Below, in pieces: positions 32,207 to 40,200 of a DNA stretch of 64,000 nucleotides. Positions within the stretch are counted from its first letter, which is position 1. Each line of letters opens with the position of its first letter. Origin of the DNA: Amarolinea aalborgensis (GTDB taxonomy: Bacteria; Chloroflexota; Anaerolineae; SSC4; Amarolineaceae); assembly GCF_900491745.1 (NCBI RefSeq), contig NZ_UETR01000014.1, positions 1 to 64,000 of the forward strand, written 5' to 3'. The translations under genes were made by a program, and so were the position numbers. The notes under the pieces are model-generated. The model made no database searches, had not been told where the DNA came from, and was given only the letters and a program-made list of their open reading frames with translations.

Positions 32207-33196
32207 TCAAGGCAAAACTGGCGCCAGCAGGGTGACAACCAGGGCCACCGCGGCCAGGCCAAGCGCGGCGCCGATCAGCCAACTGTTCGCCTGCACCGCC
32301 TGCTCCCACGCGGCCAGGGAATCGGTGCGCAGAATAGTCGAGTGAAAGACGGGGTCGAACAGGGCGCGGCGCACTTCGGCTACCGAAGGTGGCCGGTCGT
32401 TGGGATGCATCGCCATGCAGCGCATGATCGCTTGTTCGGTGGTGGTAGACACGGCCGGGTTGAGACTGCGCACCGGCACCAGGCTGCCCGGCTTGAGGAA
32501 TCGCTGCTTGGCATCCGCGGGCGGCTGACCGGTTAGCAGGTGGTAGAGGGTGGCGCCGATGGCGTAGATATCCGAACGCACGTCGGTGTAGCCCGTGTCG
32601 CCGCCGTACTGTTCCAACGGCGTGTACTGCACCGTGCCCCGTCCCTGCACGACCGTCACCGTGCGGCTGTCATCGGCCAGGAGCAGCTTGACCAGGCCAA
32701 AATCCACCAGCTTGATCGCGCCGCGCGGCGTCAGCTTGATGTTGGACGGTTTGATGTCACGGTGCAAGACCGGCGGATCCTGGCTGTGCAGGTGCTCCAG
32801 GGCATCGAGCAATTGGCCCATCCAGCCAAGCACCTGCTCTTCGCTGAGAAAACGGTCCTGGCGGCGGGCTTCCTTGACCAGGTCGTGCAGGTCGCGACCA
32901 GGCACGAAATCCATCACCAGGTATTCGCGGCCGCGTGTGGTAAAATAGTCAGAGACTTTGGGTAGATTGGGATGATCGAGGCTGGCCAGGGTGCTGGCTT
33001 CGCGGTAGAACTGCTCGGAGGCTTGCTCAAAGAGGTCGTCGCCTTGATCTGGCACCACTTCCTTGACCGCGCACAAGCGGCCCTTCAAGCGCATGTCTTC
33101 GGCTTTGTACACCGCGCCCATGCCGCCTTGCCCGACCAATTCGATCACTTTGTAGCGGCTGTAGAGAATCGTACCGTTTGCGAGTGTTTTGCTCAT
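32207..33196 (-). CDS. Membrane-anchored Ser/Thr protein kinase
   Basis: 329 residues. A Hanks-type kinase domain fills about residues 10-270: GQGGMGAVYKAED (glycine loop), AVKEV (catalytic Lys), HRDIKPSN (catalytic loop), DFGLVKLL, and a TVVQGRGTVQYTPLEQY activation segment. One hydrophobic helix ends the protein (LIGAALGLAAVALVVTLLAPVLP), with no extracellular domain after it. It is transcribed divergently from an FHA-domain regulator 65 bases away, which suggests a phospho-signalling pair. Confidence 0.88.
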   Translation of the reverse strand: MSKTLANGTILYSRYKVIELVGQGGMGAVYKAEDMRLKGRLCAVKEVVPDQGDDLFEQASEQFYREASTLASLDHPNLPKVSDYFTTRGREYLVMDFVPGRDLHDLVKEARRQDRFLSEEQVLGWMGQLLDALEHLHSQDPPVLHRDIKPSNIKLTPRGAIKLVDFGLVKLLLADDSRTVTVVQGRGTVQYTPLEQYGGDTGYTDVRSDIYAIGATLYHLLTGQPPADAKQRFLKPGSLVPVRSLNPAVSTTTEQAIMRCMAMHPNDRPPSVAEVRRALFDPVFHSTILRTDSLAAWEQAVQANSWLIGAALGLAAVALVVTLLAPVLP

Positions 33197-33261
33197 AGAT
33201 CGTCGTCGGGGTGACAGCCCGACTTTCACGTGTACTTGACTGCACGGAGTATACCATTGCT

Positions 33262-33951
33262 ATGCCGAACCGTGAAAACGCGATGCTCATTCTCCAGCGC
33301 GGTAACCAGACCGGGCGCAGCTATCCGCTTGACCAACCGGAGCTGGTGATTGGCCGCAGCCCTGACTGTGACATCTTCCTGGATGATCGCCAGGTATCGC
33401 GGCGTCACGCGCGCGTCTTTCGCGAGGGTGATCGGTTCATGGTAGAGGATTTGGGCAGCAAGAACAGCACGCATCTTAACGGCCGCGACCTGGAAGGCGT
33501 CACCCCGTTGCAGGATGGCGATGAAATCCAGATTGCCCTGCGCTTCAAGCTGGCCTTTGTGGATGCGGAACAGACCGCGCCCCTCGTGTTCGACCAACCG
33601 CCCCTTGCACCGGTGCTGCACCTGGAACCGGATACGCGTCAGGTGTTGGTGGGCGAACGCTCGCTCAATCCCCCGCTGTCCCTGCCCCAATATCGGCTTT
33701 TGGAGCTGCTGCTGCAAGCGGCCGGCGGCGTCGTCAGCCGCGAGGAAGTGATTCATTATGTCTGGCCGGAAGATGCCGAAGAGGGCATCTCGGAACAAGC
33801 CATTGACGCGCTGGTGCGCCGCTTGCGCGAGCGCCTGGCTGAACTCGATCCAGGACACGCCTACGTGCTCACGGTGCGCGGACATGGCTTCCGCTTCCAA
33901 AACCGGGAAGCAGCCAGCGACCAACTGCGTCCGGCTAACGTCAAGCCATGA
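33262..33951 (+). CDS. FHA domain fused to a winged-helix DNA-binding domain
   Basis: 229 residues. The N-terminal FHA domain has LVIGRSPDCDIFLDD, VSRRHARV and GSKNSTHLNG (the conserved Gly-Arg, Ser-x-x-His and Asn that bind phosphothreonine). The C-terminal part is an OmpR/PhoB-type winged helix (QYRLLELLLQAAGGVVSREE... VRGHGFRF). There is no receiver domain, so the input is probably phosphothreonine binding. It sits back to back with a Ser/Thr kinase. A TATACC box 6 bases upstream of the ATG hints at a leaderless transcript. The stop overlaps the HemW start by 4 bases. Confidence 0.85.
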   Translation: MPNRENAMLILQRGNQTGRSYPLDQPELVIGRSPDCDIFLDDRQVSRRHARVFREGDRFMVEDLGSKNSTHLNGRDLEGVTPLQDGDEIQIALRFKLAFVDAEQTAPLVFDQPPLAPVLHLEPDTRQVLVGERSLNPPLSLPQYRLLELLLQAAGGVVSREEVIHYVWPEDAEEGISEQAIDALVRRLRERLAELDPGHAYVLTVRGHGFRFQNREAASDQLRPANVKP

Positions 33952-35111
33952 CCACAGCGCCGCTCAGTCTCTACCTCCACATCCCCTTTTGCGCGCGCAA
34001 GTGCCCCTATTGCGATTTCAACACCTACGCCGGGCTGCAGGCGCTCTTCGAGCCGTTGAGCCTGGCCCTGGCCCGCGAGATCATGGCCGCCGGCGCCGCG
34101 CGTGCGCGCCCGCCCGTGCACACGATCTTCCTGGGCGGCGGTACGCCGACGGTGCTCAGCGCAGCGCAGCTGGCGCGCCTGCTCGACGCCTGCGCGCAGG
34201 CATTTTCGATTCTGCCGGGCGCTGAGATCACCAGCGAGGCCAATCCTGGCACGGTGGATCGGCCGCGCTTTGCCGACCTGGTCAGCCTGGGGGTCAATCG
34301 CCTGAGCATGGGTGTGCAGAGCTTCGACGCCGACGAGCTGGCTTTCCTGGGCCGCATCCATAGCGCAGACGATGCGGAAATCGCCTTCTCTAGCGCGCGC
34401 GCGGCCGGCTTCCGCAACATCAGCCTGGATTTCATCTTTGGCCTGCCGCAGCAGCAGCCGGCCACCTGGGAACGAACCTTGCAGCGCGCGCTGGCGTTGG
34501 CGCCAGAGCATCTATCCCTCTACAGCCTGATCGTGGAGGATGAGACGCCCCTGGCGGACTGGGTCCGCAGCGGACGGGTGCCCGCGCCCGATGAAGACCT
34601 GGCGGCCGACCTGTACGAGATGGCGCAGGCGCGCCTGGCGGCTGCGGGCTATCAGCAGTATGAGATTTCCAACTGGGCGCGACGCCATCCCACGGGCGAC
34701 AACTTTCAGAGCCAGCACAATTTGACCTATTGGCGCAACCGCGATTACTTGGGCTTTGGGCCTGGCGCATTTTCGGGCGAGCAGGGCCGCCGCTGGTCTA
34801 ACCTGCGCAGCCCGGCCGAGTACATTCGCCGCGTCAACGCCGGCCAGCCGGTGCTTGATTGGGAGGAACAAGCCACGCCCGCGCTCGCCAGGGGCGAGAC
34901 CATGATGGTGGGGCTGCGTCTGCTGGACGAAGGGGTCAACCGCGCAGCATTTCGGACTCGTTTTGGCCTGGATGTCGCCGAGGCATATCCTGACATCGTG
35001 GCGGAGTTGAGGGCGCGGGGGTTGATCGAAGTCACACCAGACTGTGTGCGGCTGACCCCGGCCGCCGTCTTGATTGGCAACCAGGTCTTTGCCCGTTTCT
35101 TGCCAGGTTGA
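33948..35111 (+). CDS. hemW: Radical SAM heme chaperone HemW
   Basis: 387 residues. CARKCPYC (CX3CX2C, about residues 15-22) and the HemW-specific sequences (YIHIPFC-like LYLHIPFC, HNLTYWRNRDYLGFGPGA) are present, and the C-terminal HemW domain follows. HemW binds heme and delivers it to apoproteins; it was formerly annotated as oxygen-independent coproporphyrinogen III oxidase. The leading CxxxCxxC lies in the HemW context and no oxidase-specific extra residues are evident. The ATG overlaps the FHA regulator's stop by 4 bases. Confidence 0.88.
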   Translation: MTTAPLSLYLHIPFCARKCPYCDFNTYAGLQALFEPLSLALAREIMAAGAARARPPVHTIFLGGGTPTVLSAAQLARLLDACAQAFSILPGAEITSEANPGTVDRPRFADLVSLGVNRLSMGVQSFDADELAFLGRIHSADDAEIAFSSARAAGFRNISLDFIFGLPQQQPATWERTLQRALALAPEHLSLYSLIVEDETPLADWVRSGRVPAPDEDLAADLYEMAQARLAAAGYQQYEISNWARRHPTGDNFQSQHNLTYWRNRDYLGFGPGAFSGEQGRRWSNLRSPAEYIRRVNAGQPVLDWEEQATPALARGETMMVGLRLLDEGVNRAAFRTRFGLDVAEAYPDIVAELRARGLIEVTPDCVRLTPAAVLIGNQVFARFLPG

Positions 35112-35146
35112 CCCGGGCAAAAGGTCTGGTGCAGCGAGAAAGAGAA

Positions 35147-35208
35147 CTCACACAAAGACACCAAGAAAAACGAGAAAACATCTTGGTGTTTTGGCGTCTT
35201 TGTGTGAG
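35147..35208. repeat. Hairpin repeat of ACACAAAG/CTTTGTGT type
   Basis: The left arm is CTCACACAAAGACACCAAG (35147-35165). The right arm starts CTTGG near 35182 and ends CTTTGTGTGAG at 35208. The repeat lies between hemW and the DapA-like gene. A nearly identical pair occurs at 38181-38247. The two hairpins lie after gene ends and could act as terminators or be mobile REP-like units. Confidence 0.7.
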
Positions 35209-35229
35209 CCATTTGGTTTAGGAGACGAC

Positions 35230-36141
35230 ATGGATAATCAAATGTTGAAAGAGCGCCTGGCCGGCGCGTTTGTGGCCCTCATCACCCCCTTCACCGCCGC
35301 GGACGACGTGGATCATGTCGCCTTGGGCCGTAACGCGGCGTGGATGTTGGCCCGCGGCCTCGACGGCATCCTCCTGCTTGGCTCCACCGGCGAGCAGGTC
35401 CACCTGAGTGAGTTCGAGCGCGCGTTGGTGCTCGATGTGGGGCGGCAGCACATAGCGGCCGACCGGATCATGATCGCGGGGACTGGCCTCTCTGGCACGC
35501 GGCAAACTATCGAAGAGACGAAGCAGGCTGGCCGCGCTGGGGCCGATGTCGCCCTGGTGGTGACGCCCAGCTACTACCAGAAGGCCATGAACGCGGCCAA
35601 CCTGGTCAATCACTACCGCGCGGTGGCCGACGCCAGCCCCATCCCGATCATGCTCTACAGCGTGCCGCCCATCATCAACGTGACCCTGCCCGCGGAGGCG
35701 GTGGCCGCCCTGGTTGAGCACCCAAATATCATTGGCATGAAGAACAGCGGCGGCGATCCGCAGGTAGCCGGCCTCTACCGGGAGGCCGCGGCCGACCACG
35801 ACTTCATCATCCTCGGCGGTTCGGCGCACGCCGCGCCCGGCTTTTTGTTGACCGGTCTGGTGGATGGTGTGATTCTGGCGGCGGCGAATGTGCTGCCCGA
35901 AGCCGCGGCCACTCTGGTGCAAGCGGCCCGCGCCGGCGACATCGCCGCCGTGCGTCGCGCCGGCGAGCTGCTGCGCCGCGTCAGCGAAACCGTCGGCCGT
36001 CACGGCATCGCCGGCTGGAAGGCCGGCCTGGCCGCACGCGGTCAAGTGGGCGGGCCCGCGCGTTTGCCGCTGCGCAATCTCAACGACAGCGAGCGCCAGC
36101 AGGTTGCGACCTGGACAAACGAGTTGGTCGGGGCGCTGTAG
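35230..36141 (+). CDS. DapA/N-acetylneuraminate lyase-family aldolase
   Basis: A 303-residue (beta/alpha)8 enzyme of the DHDPS/NAL family. It shows GSTGEQVHLSEFE near residue 47, VVTPSYYQKA, LYSVPPI (family Tyr), and GMKNSGGD with the Schiff-base lysine near residue 172. Family members include dihydrodipicolinate synthase, sialic-acid lyase and 2-keto-3-deoxygluconate aldolase. The diagnostic residues do not clearly pick one. The ATG at 35230 has AGGAGAC just upstream. It stands alone between two repeat elements, so genome context does not resolve the substrate. Confidence 0.82.
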   Translation: MDNQMLKERLAGAFVALITPFTAADDVDHVALGRNAAWMLARGLDGILLLGSTGEQVHLSEFERALVLDVGRQHIAADRIMIAGTGLSGTRQTIEETKQAGRAGADVALVVTPSYYQKAMNAANLVNHYRAVADASPIPIMLYSVPPIINVTLPAEAVAALVEHPNIIGMKNSGGDPQVAGLYREAAADHDFIILGGSAHAAPGFLLTGLVDGVILAAANVLPEAAATLVQAARAGDIAAVRRAGELLRRVSETVGRHGIAGWKAGLAARGQVGGPARLPLRNLNDSERQQVATWTNELVGAL

Positions 36142-36291
36142 CGATGTAGGTCACATCTCCGGTGTGACGACTCCCGTCGTGCCACAACATCGTCCGGCCA
36201 GGAGGCCGGACCTACGCAGTTCCGCGTGGGTCATATCTCCAGTGTGACGACGCACGTCACGCCGGAGGCGTGACCTACCAGAAGAGGTCTT
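36142..36291. repeat. Palindromic repeat cluster (same family as 1-135)
   Basis: Contains GTAGGTCACATCTCCGGTGTGAC, then GTCCGGCC-AGGA-GGCCGGAC and CACGCCGGAGGCGTG hairpins, with GACCTAC at the end. It spans the entire gap before the ABC exporter, leaving only about ten bases before the Shine-Dalgarno. A repeated unit with palindromic halves is a likely REP-like element. Confidence 0.6.
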
Positions 36292-38166
36292 ATGACTCAG
36301 ATCAAGCAAGAACGTTCTCCCCGCGTCAATCCGCTGAGCGGCATGAGCCAGTTCCGCCGTTTGTTTGCGTTTGTGCAACCTTACCGTGCGCGCCTGGCGG
36401 TGATGTTGGTGGCCGTGGTTCTTGGCAGCATTCTGTCCCTGGCCGGACCGTATGCCCTACAATTCCTGATTGACGCGGTCTTCAGTCGCAACGATGCCGC
36501 GCTGCTCAATCGCATCACCCTGATCCTGATCGGCATCTTCGCCCTGCAGAGCGTCGTCTACTTCGTGCGCGGCTACCTGCTCGCCACGATCGGCGAACGG
36601 GTTCTGGCCGACATGCGCGTGACGCTGTTTGAGCATCTGCAGCGCCTGTCGCTCAGCTTCTTCAACGAACGTCGCACCGGTGAACTGGTCAGCCGTTTGA
36701 CCAACGACGTCACCACGGTGCGCAGCGTCGTGACGGCAGACATCTCCACGGCGCTGTCACAGGCGCTGACCTTTGTGGGCGCGTTCATTCTGATTATCGT
36801 GACGAATTGGCGTCTGACGCTCTTCATGCTGGCCCTTATTCCGTTCGTGATGATCGTCGCCATCCTCTTCGGCCGGCGCCTGCGCAAGCTCTCCATGGCC
36901 GTGCAAGATCAACTGGCCGACGCGACCACGGTGTTGGAAGAGGCCATCGGCGGCGTGCGCGTGGTGCAATCGTTCACGCGCGAAGCCTACGAAGTCGGGC
37001 GCTTTCGGCACAGCATCCAGCAAACGCTGGTCCTGGCCTTCAAGCGCATCCGCCTGAGTTCGTTGTTCGGCCCCCTGGCGTCGTTCATGGGTTTTGCGGC
37101 GGTCGTCTCGGTTTTTTGGTTTGGCGGGCACGAGGTGCTGGCCGGCCGCTTAACCGCCGGGCAACTCCTGATGTTCCTCATCCTGACGCTGACCATTGCC
37201 GGCTCCATCGGCCAGTTCAGCGGCCTGTGGACCAGCCTGCAAGAGGCGCTGGGCGCCAGCAAGCGCCTGTTTGAGATCCTGGACGCGGAGCCGGAAATTG
37301 CCGACGCGCCGGGCGCGGCGCCGCTGCCCTCGGTCGTAGGGCGCATCACGTTCGACGGGGTCTCCTTTGCCTACAAGGATAATCCCAGCACGGCCATTCT
37401 CAACGATATCCAGCTGGATGTGCGCCCCGGCGAGGTGTTGGCGTTGGTTGGCCCGAGCGGCGCGGGCAAGACCACGCTGGTCAACCTGATTCCGCGCTTC
37501 TATGATCCCACGGACGGCCGCCTGTGCGTGGATGGGCAGGACATCCGCGGCGTGCAGGTCAAGAGCCTGCGCGATCAGATCGCCATTGTGCCGCAGGAGA
37601 CGCTGCTGTTTGGCGGCGCTGTGCGTGAAAACATCCTCTACGGCCGCCTGGAAGCAAGCGAGGCCGAGATGATCGAAGCCGCCCGCGCCGCGAACGCGCA
37701 CGACTTCATCACGCAGCTGCCCAACGGCTATGACACCGTGGTCGGCGAACGGGGCGTCAAGTTGAGCGGCGGACAGCGCCAGCGCATCGCCATTGCGCGT
37801 GCGATTCTCAAAGACCCGCGCATCCTCCTGCTGGATGAGGCGACCTCATCGCTGGACAGCGAGAGCGAGGGGCTGGTGCAGGAGGCGTTGGAACACTTGA
37901 TGCGCGGCCGTACGAGCGTCGTCATTGCGCACCGACTCTCGACGATTCAGAACGCGGATCGGATTGCCGTCCTGGAAGAGGGACGCCTGGTGGAGCTTGG
38001 CACGCACGACGAATTGATGAAGCTGGATGGCTTGTACGCGCGCCTCTACCGCATGCAGTTCAAGCTCGACGAGTCGCCGGTTGCAGCGCTGCCCGCGGAT
38101 GGTCATGAGGAGCCGGTCGTCGCGCCGCGGCGGCGCTCGTTCAATTTCCTCTCCGGCCTGGCCTGA
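36292..38166 (+). CDS. ABC exporter, MsbA/lipid-A-flippase-like (fused TMD-NBD)
   Basis: 624 residues. The N-terminal membrane domain has about six helices and the C-terminal ATPase domain has GPSGAGKTT (Walker A, about residue 390), LSGGQRQRIAIARA and ILLLDEATSSLD, with a D-loop and IAHRLSTI H-loop. Such half-transporters dimerise to export lipids, peptides or drugs. The start ATG has AGAGG 5 bases upstream. It is a single gene flanked by repeats. Confidence 0.9.
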   Translation: MTQIKQERSPRVNPLSGMSQFRRLFAFVQPYRARLAVMLVAVVLGSILSLAGPYALQFLIDAVFSRNDAALLNRITLILIGIFALQSVVYFVRGYLLATIGERVLADMRVTLFEHLQRLSLSFFNERRTGELVSRLTNDVTTVRSVVTADISTALSQALTFVGAFILIIVTNWRLTLFMLALIPFVMIVAILFGRRLRKLSMAVQDQLADATTVLEEAIGGVRVVQSFTREAYEVGRFRHSIQQTLVLAFKRIRLSSLFGPLASFMGFAAVVSVFWFGGHEVLAGRLTAGQLLMFLILTLTIAGSIGQFSGLWTSLQEALGASKRLFEILDAEPEIADAPGAAPLPSVVGRITFDGVSFAYKDNPSTAILNDIQLDVRPGEVLALVGPSGAGKTTLVNLIPRFYDPTDGRLCVDGQDIRGVQVKSLRDQIAIVPQETLLFGGAVRENILYGRLEASEAEMIEAARAANAHDFITQLPNGYDTVVGERGVKLSGGQRQRIAIARAILKDPRILLLDEATSSLDSESEGLVQEALEHLMRGRTSVVIAHRLSTIQNADRIAVLEEGRLVELGTHDELMKLDGLYARLYRMQFKLDESPVAALPADGHEEPVVAPRRRSFNFLSGLA

Positions 38167-38180
38167 AAATAGCCCGATGG

Positions 38181-38247
38181 CTCACACAAAGACACCAAGA
38201 CACGAAGTTGCTCTTGACTCCTGGGCGGCTTTGTGTCTTTGTGTGAG
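38181..38247. repeat. Hairpin repeat of ACACAAAG/CTTTGTGT type (second copy)
   Basis: The left arm CTCACACAAAGACACCAAG (38181-38199) is identical to the copy at 35147. The right arm GCTTTGTGTCTTTGTGTGAG ends at 38247. The loop differs. It lies 14 bases after the ABC exporter stop and just before the convergent hutH stop. Confidence 0.7.
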
Positions 38248-38266
38248 ATTTTCTTGCTCACAGAGC

Positions 38267-39913
38267 CTATTTCGATCCGCTTGCGCTCATGTCGGCCGCC
38301 GCGGCCACCGCGCCGCTGATGACGAGTTGGCGGGCGGCCTCGATCAGCGGATACATCACCATGTCGGCGGCGACGAAGGGCACGTGTTGGCGCAACAAGG
38401 CATAAACGGGCGCAGTGCCGCGGCCCAGGGCCGTGGTTGGCCCCAGCACGCGGCGGCGAAAGTCAATGCCTTGGGCCGCGGCCAACAATTCCATCGCCAG
38501 GATAGACTCCAGATTGCGCACGATGCGCCGCGCCTGGCGCCCGCCAATCGGCCCGTTGCTGACGTGATCTTCGACATTGGCCGAGGTCGGAATCGTGTCC
38601 GCGCTGGCCGGATGCACCAGGGCTTTGTTCTCGCTGCACAGGGCGGCCGCCGTGTACTGCACCAGCATGAAGCCGCTGTTCAGACCGCCGTCGAGGGTCA
38701 AGAAGGGGGGCAGCACATGCCCGTTGCTGTCCGCATCCAGCAGGCGGCTCAGGCGGCGCTCCGACATGTTGCCTAGTTCGGTTAGCGCCAGGCCCAGGTA
38801 ATCAAACGCGATCGCCAGCGGCTCGCCGTGGAAATTGCCCCCAGAGATGACATCCACCGCGCCCGTCGCCTCATCCACGAAGATCAGCGGGTTATCCGTG
38901 GCGCTGTTCAACTCAATCTCCACCACCCAGCGCGCGTACTTGATGGCATCTTCGCACGCGCCATGCACCTGCGGAATGCAGCGCAGGGTGTAGGCATCCT
39001 GCGGATCAATCGGCGTGTGCCGGTGCGGCGGCACGAAATCCGCAGATGGAGCCGTAGTCGCGGCGGGTGCAGACGCGGGATGGTGATCGCGCGTGAACTC
39101 GGAACCGGCCAGCAGGCCGCGCAAGCGCGCAGCGCATTCCATCTGGCGGGGATGCGGCCGCGCGGCGTGAATACGCGCATCGAAGGCGCGAACCGTGCCA
39201 TGCAGGGCTTCCAATGACAGGCAGCCAGCCATATCGGCCACGCGCGCCGCATTCTCAGCCTCGGCTACGGCCAGGCAGCCGAGCGCGGCCATCAGGCTGG
39301 TGCCATTGGTCAAGGCCAGGCCCTCCTTGGCTTGCAAGATCACCGGCGCCAGGCCTACCTGGGCCAGCGCGGCGGCGCCGGGCATGATGCGGCCCTGCAC
39401 CTCCGCGTCGCCCAGGCCAATCAGCACCAGGCCAACGTGCGCCAGCGGCGCCAGGTCGCCGGACGCGCCGAGTGAGCCTTGGCGCGGCACCACCGGATGC
39501 ACGCCGCGCTCCAACATGCGCAGCAGCAGGCCGATGACCTCCGAGCGGATGCCAGAATATCCCAGGGCCAACGTGTTGGCGCGGATGAGCATCATCGCGC
39601 GCACCACATCGGTCGCAAACGGCGCGCCCACGCCGACGGCGTGGCTCATCAGGATGTTGCGCTGCAGTTGGGTTGTCTGTTCCGGCGAAATCAAAATGCT
39701 TTTGAACGCGCCAAAGCCGGTGGTGATGCCGTAGACGATTTGCGCCTGCGCCACAATCGTCTCCACCGCGGCGTGCGCGCGTTGAATACGCTCCTGCGCC
39801 GCATCGCTCAGGCGCAGACGCAGCATTCCTGGCGCCGCGCGCGCCGCCTGCACCACGTGCGCAATCGTAAGCGATTGTCCGTCGAGCACTAGTTCGAACA
39901 TGCCAGCAGTCAT
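38267..39913 (-). CDS. hutH: Histidine ammonia-lyase-like aromatic ammonia-lyase
   Basis: 548 residues. The Ala-Ser-Gly that forms the MIO prosthetic group is in GSLGASGDLAPLAH (about residues 140-153). NILMSHAVGVG carries the Ser-His pair typical of histidine ammonia-lyase rather than His-Leu (tyrosine) or Phe-Leu (phenylalanine). QDAYTLRCIPQVHGA is also in place. HAL converts histidine to urocanate. No other hut genes are nearby, so it may work alone or belong to a biosynthetic step. There is an Ala/Pro-rich insertion (HHPASAPAATTAPS) near residue 300. AAGGAGG lies 12 bases upstream of the chosen ATG. Confidence 0.85.
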   Translation of the reverse strand: MTAGMFELVLDGQSLTIAHVVQAARAAPGMLRLRLSDAAQERIQRAHAAVETIVAQAQIVYGITTGFGAFKSILISPEQTTQLQRNILMSHAVGVGAPFATDVVRAMMLIRANTLALGYSGIRSEVIGLLLRMLERGVHPVVPRQGSLGASGDLAPLAHVGLVLIGLGDAEVQGRIMPGAAALAQVGLAPVILQAKEGLALTNGTSLMAALGCLAVAEAENAARVADMAGCLSLEALHGTVRAFDARIHAARPHPRQMECAARLRGLLAGSEFTRDHHPASAPAATTAPSADFVPPHRHTPIDPQDAYTLRCIPQVHGACEDAIKYARWVVEIELNSATDNPLIFVDEATGAVDVISGGNFHGEPLAIAFDYLGLALTELGNMSERRLSRLLDADSNGHVLPPFLTLDGGLNSGFMLVQYTAAALCSENKALVHPASADTIPTSANVEDHVSNGPIGGRQARRIVRNLESILAMELLAAAQGIDFRRRVLGPTTALGRGTAPVYALLRQHVPFVAADMVMYPLIEAARQLVISGAVAAAADMSASGSK

Positions 39914-39952
39914 GGCAGGTGAGAGCCTCCTTAATGCCAGATTCAGCGCGCC

Positions 39953-40033
39953 TTTGACCACAAGGAACGCAAAGAACACAGAGAACATGAAGAATCTGTG
40001 CTTTTTGTGCTCTTTGCGATCTCTGTGGTCAAA
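39953..40033. repeat. Nonamer hairpin repeat (CACAGAGAAC type)
   Basis: The left arm TTTGACCACAAGGAACGCAAAGAACACAGAG is made of 9-base units (GGAACGCAA, AGAACACAG, AGAACATGA). The right arm CTCTTTGCGATCTCTGTGGTCAAA (to 40033) pairs with it. A further copy of the family is at 52812-52908. Confidence 0.68.
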
Positions 40034-40121
40034 AAAAACCGTTGAGAGTTACTTCATTTTACCACACCTGACCCCATGTGAACCGAACGGCCTGTTTTCA
40101 ACTTGCAACTCAGGCAGCAAG

Positions 40122-40150
40122 TTGCCATGCGCCGCGTTTTCAGGTATCAT
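40122..40150 (+). promoter_or_regulatory. Sigma70-type promoter of the UDP-glucose dehydrogenase gene
   Basis: TTGCCA (40122-40127), a 17-base spacer and TATCAT (40145-40150). The expected start near 40157 gives a leader of about 44 bases to the ATG at 40201, with GAGGGAAG as the Shine-Dalgarno. Confidence 0.6.
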
Positions 40151-40200
40151 GACGCCGCCCCCTACCTATCCCAACAACCCAGCAAGAGGGAAGTGTCTGC

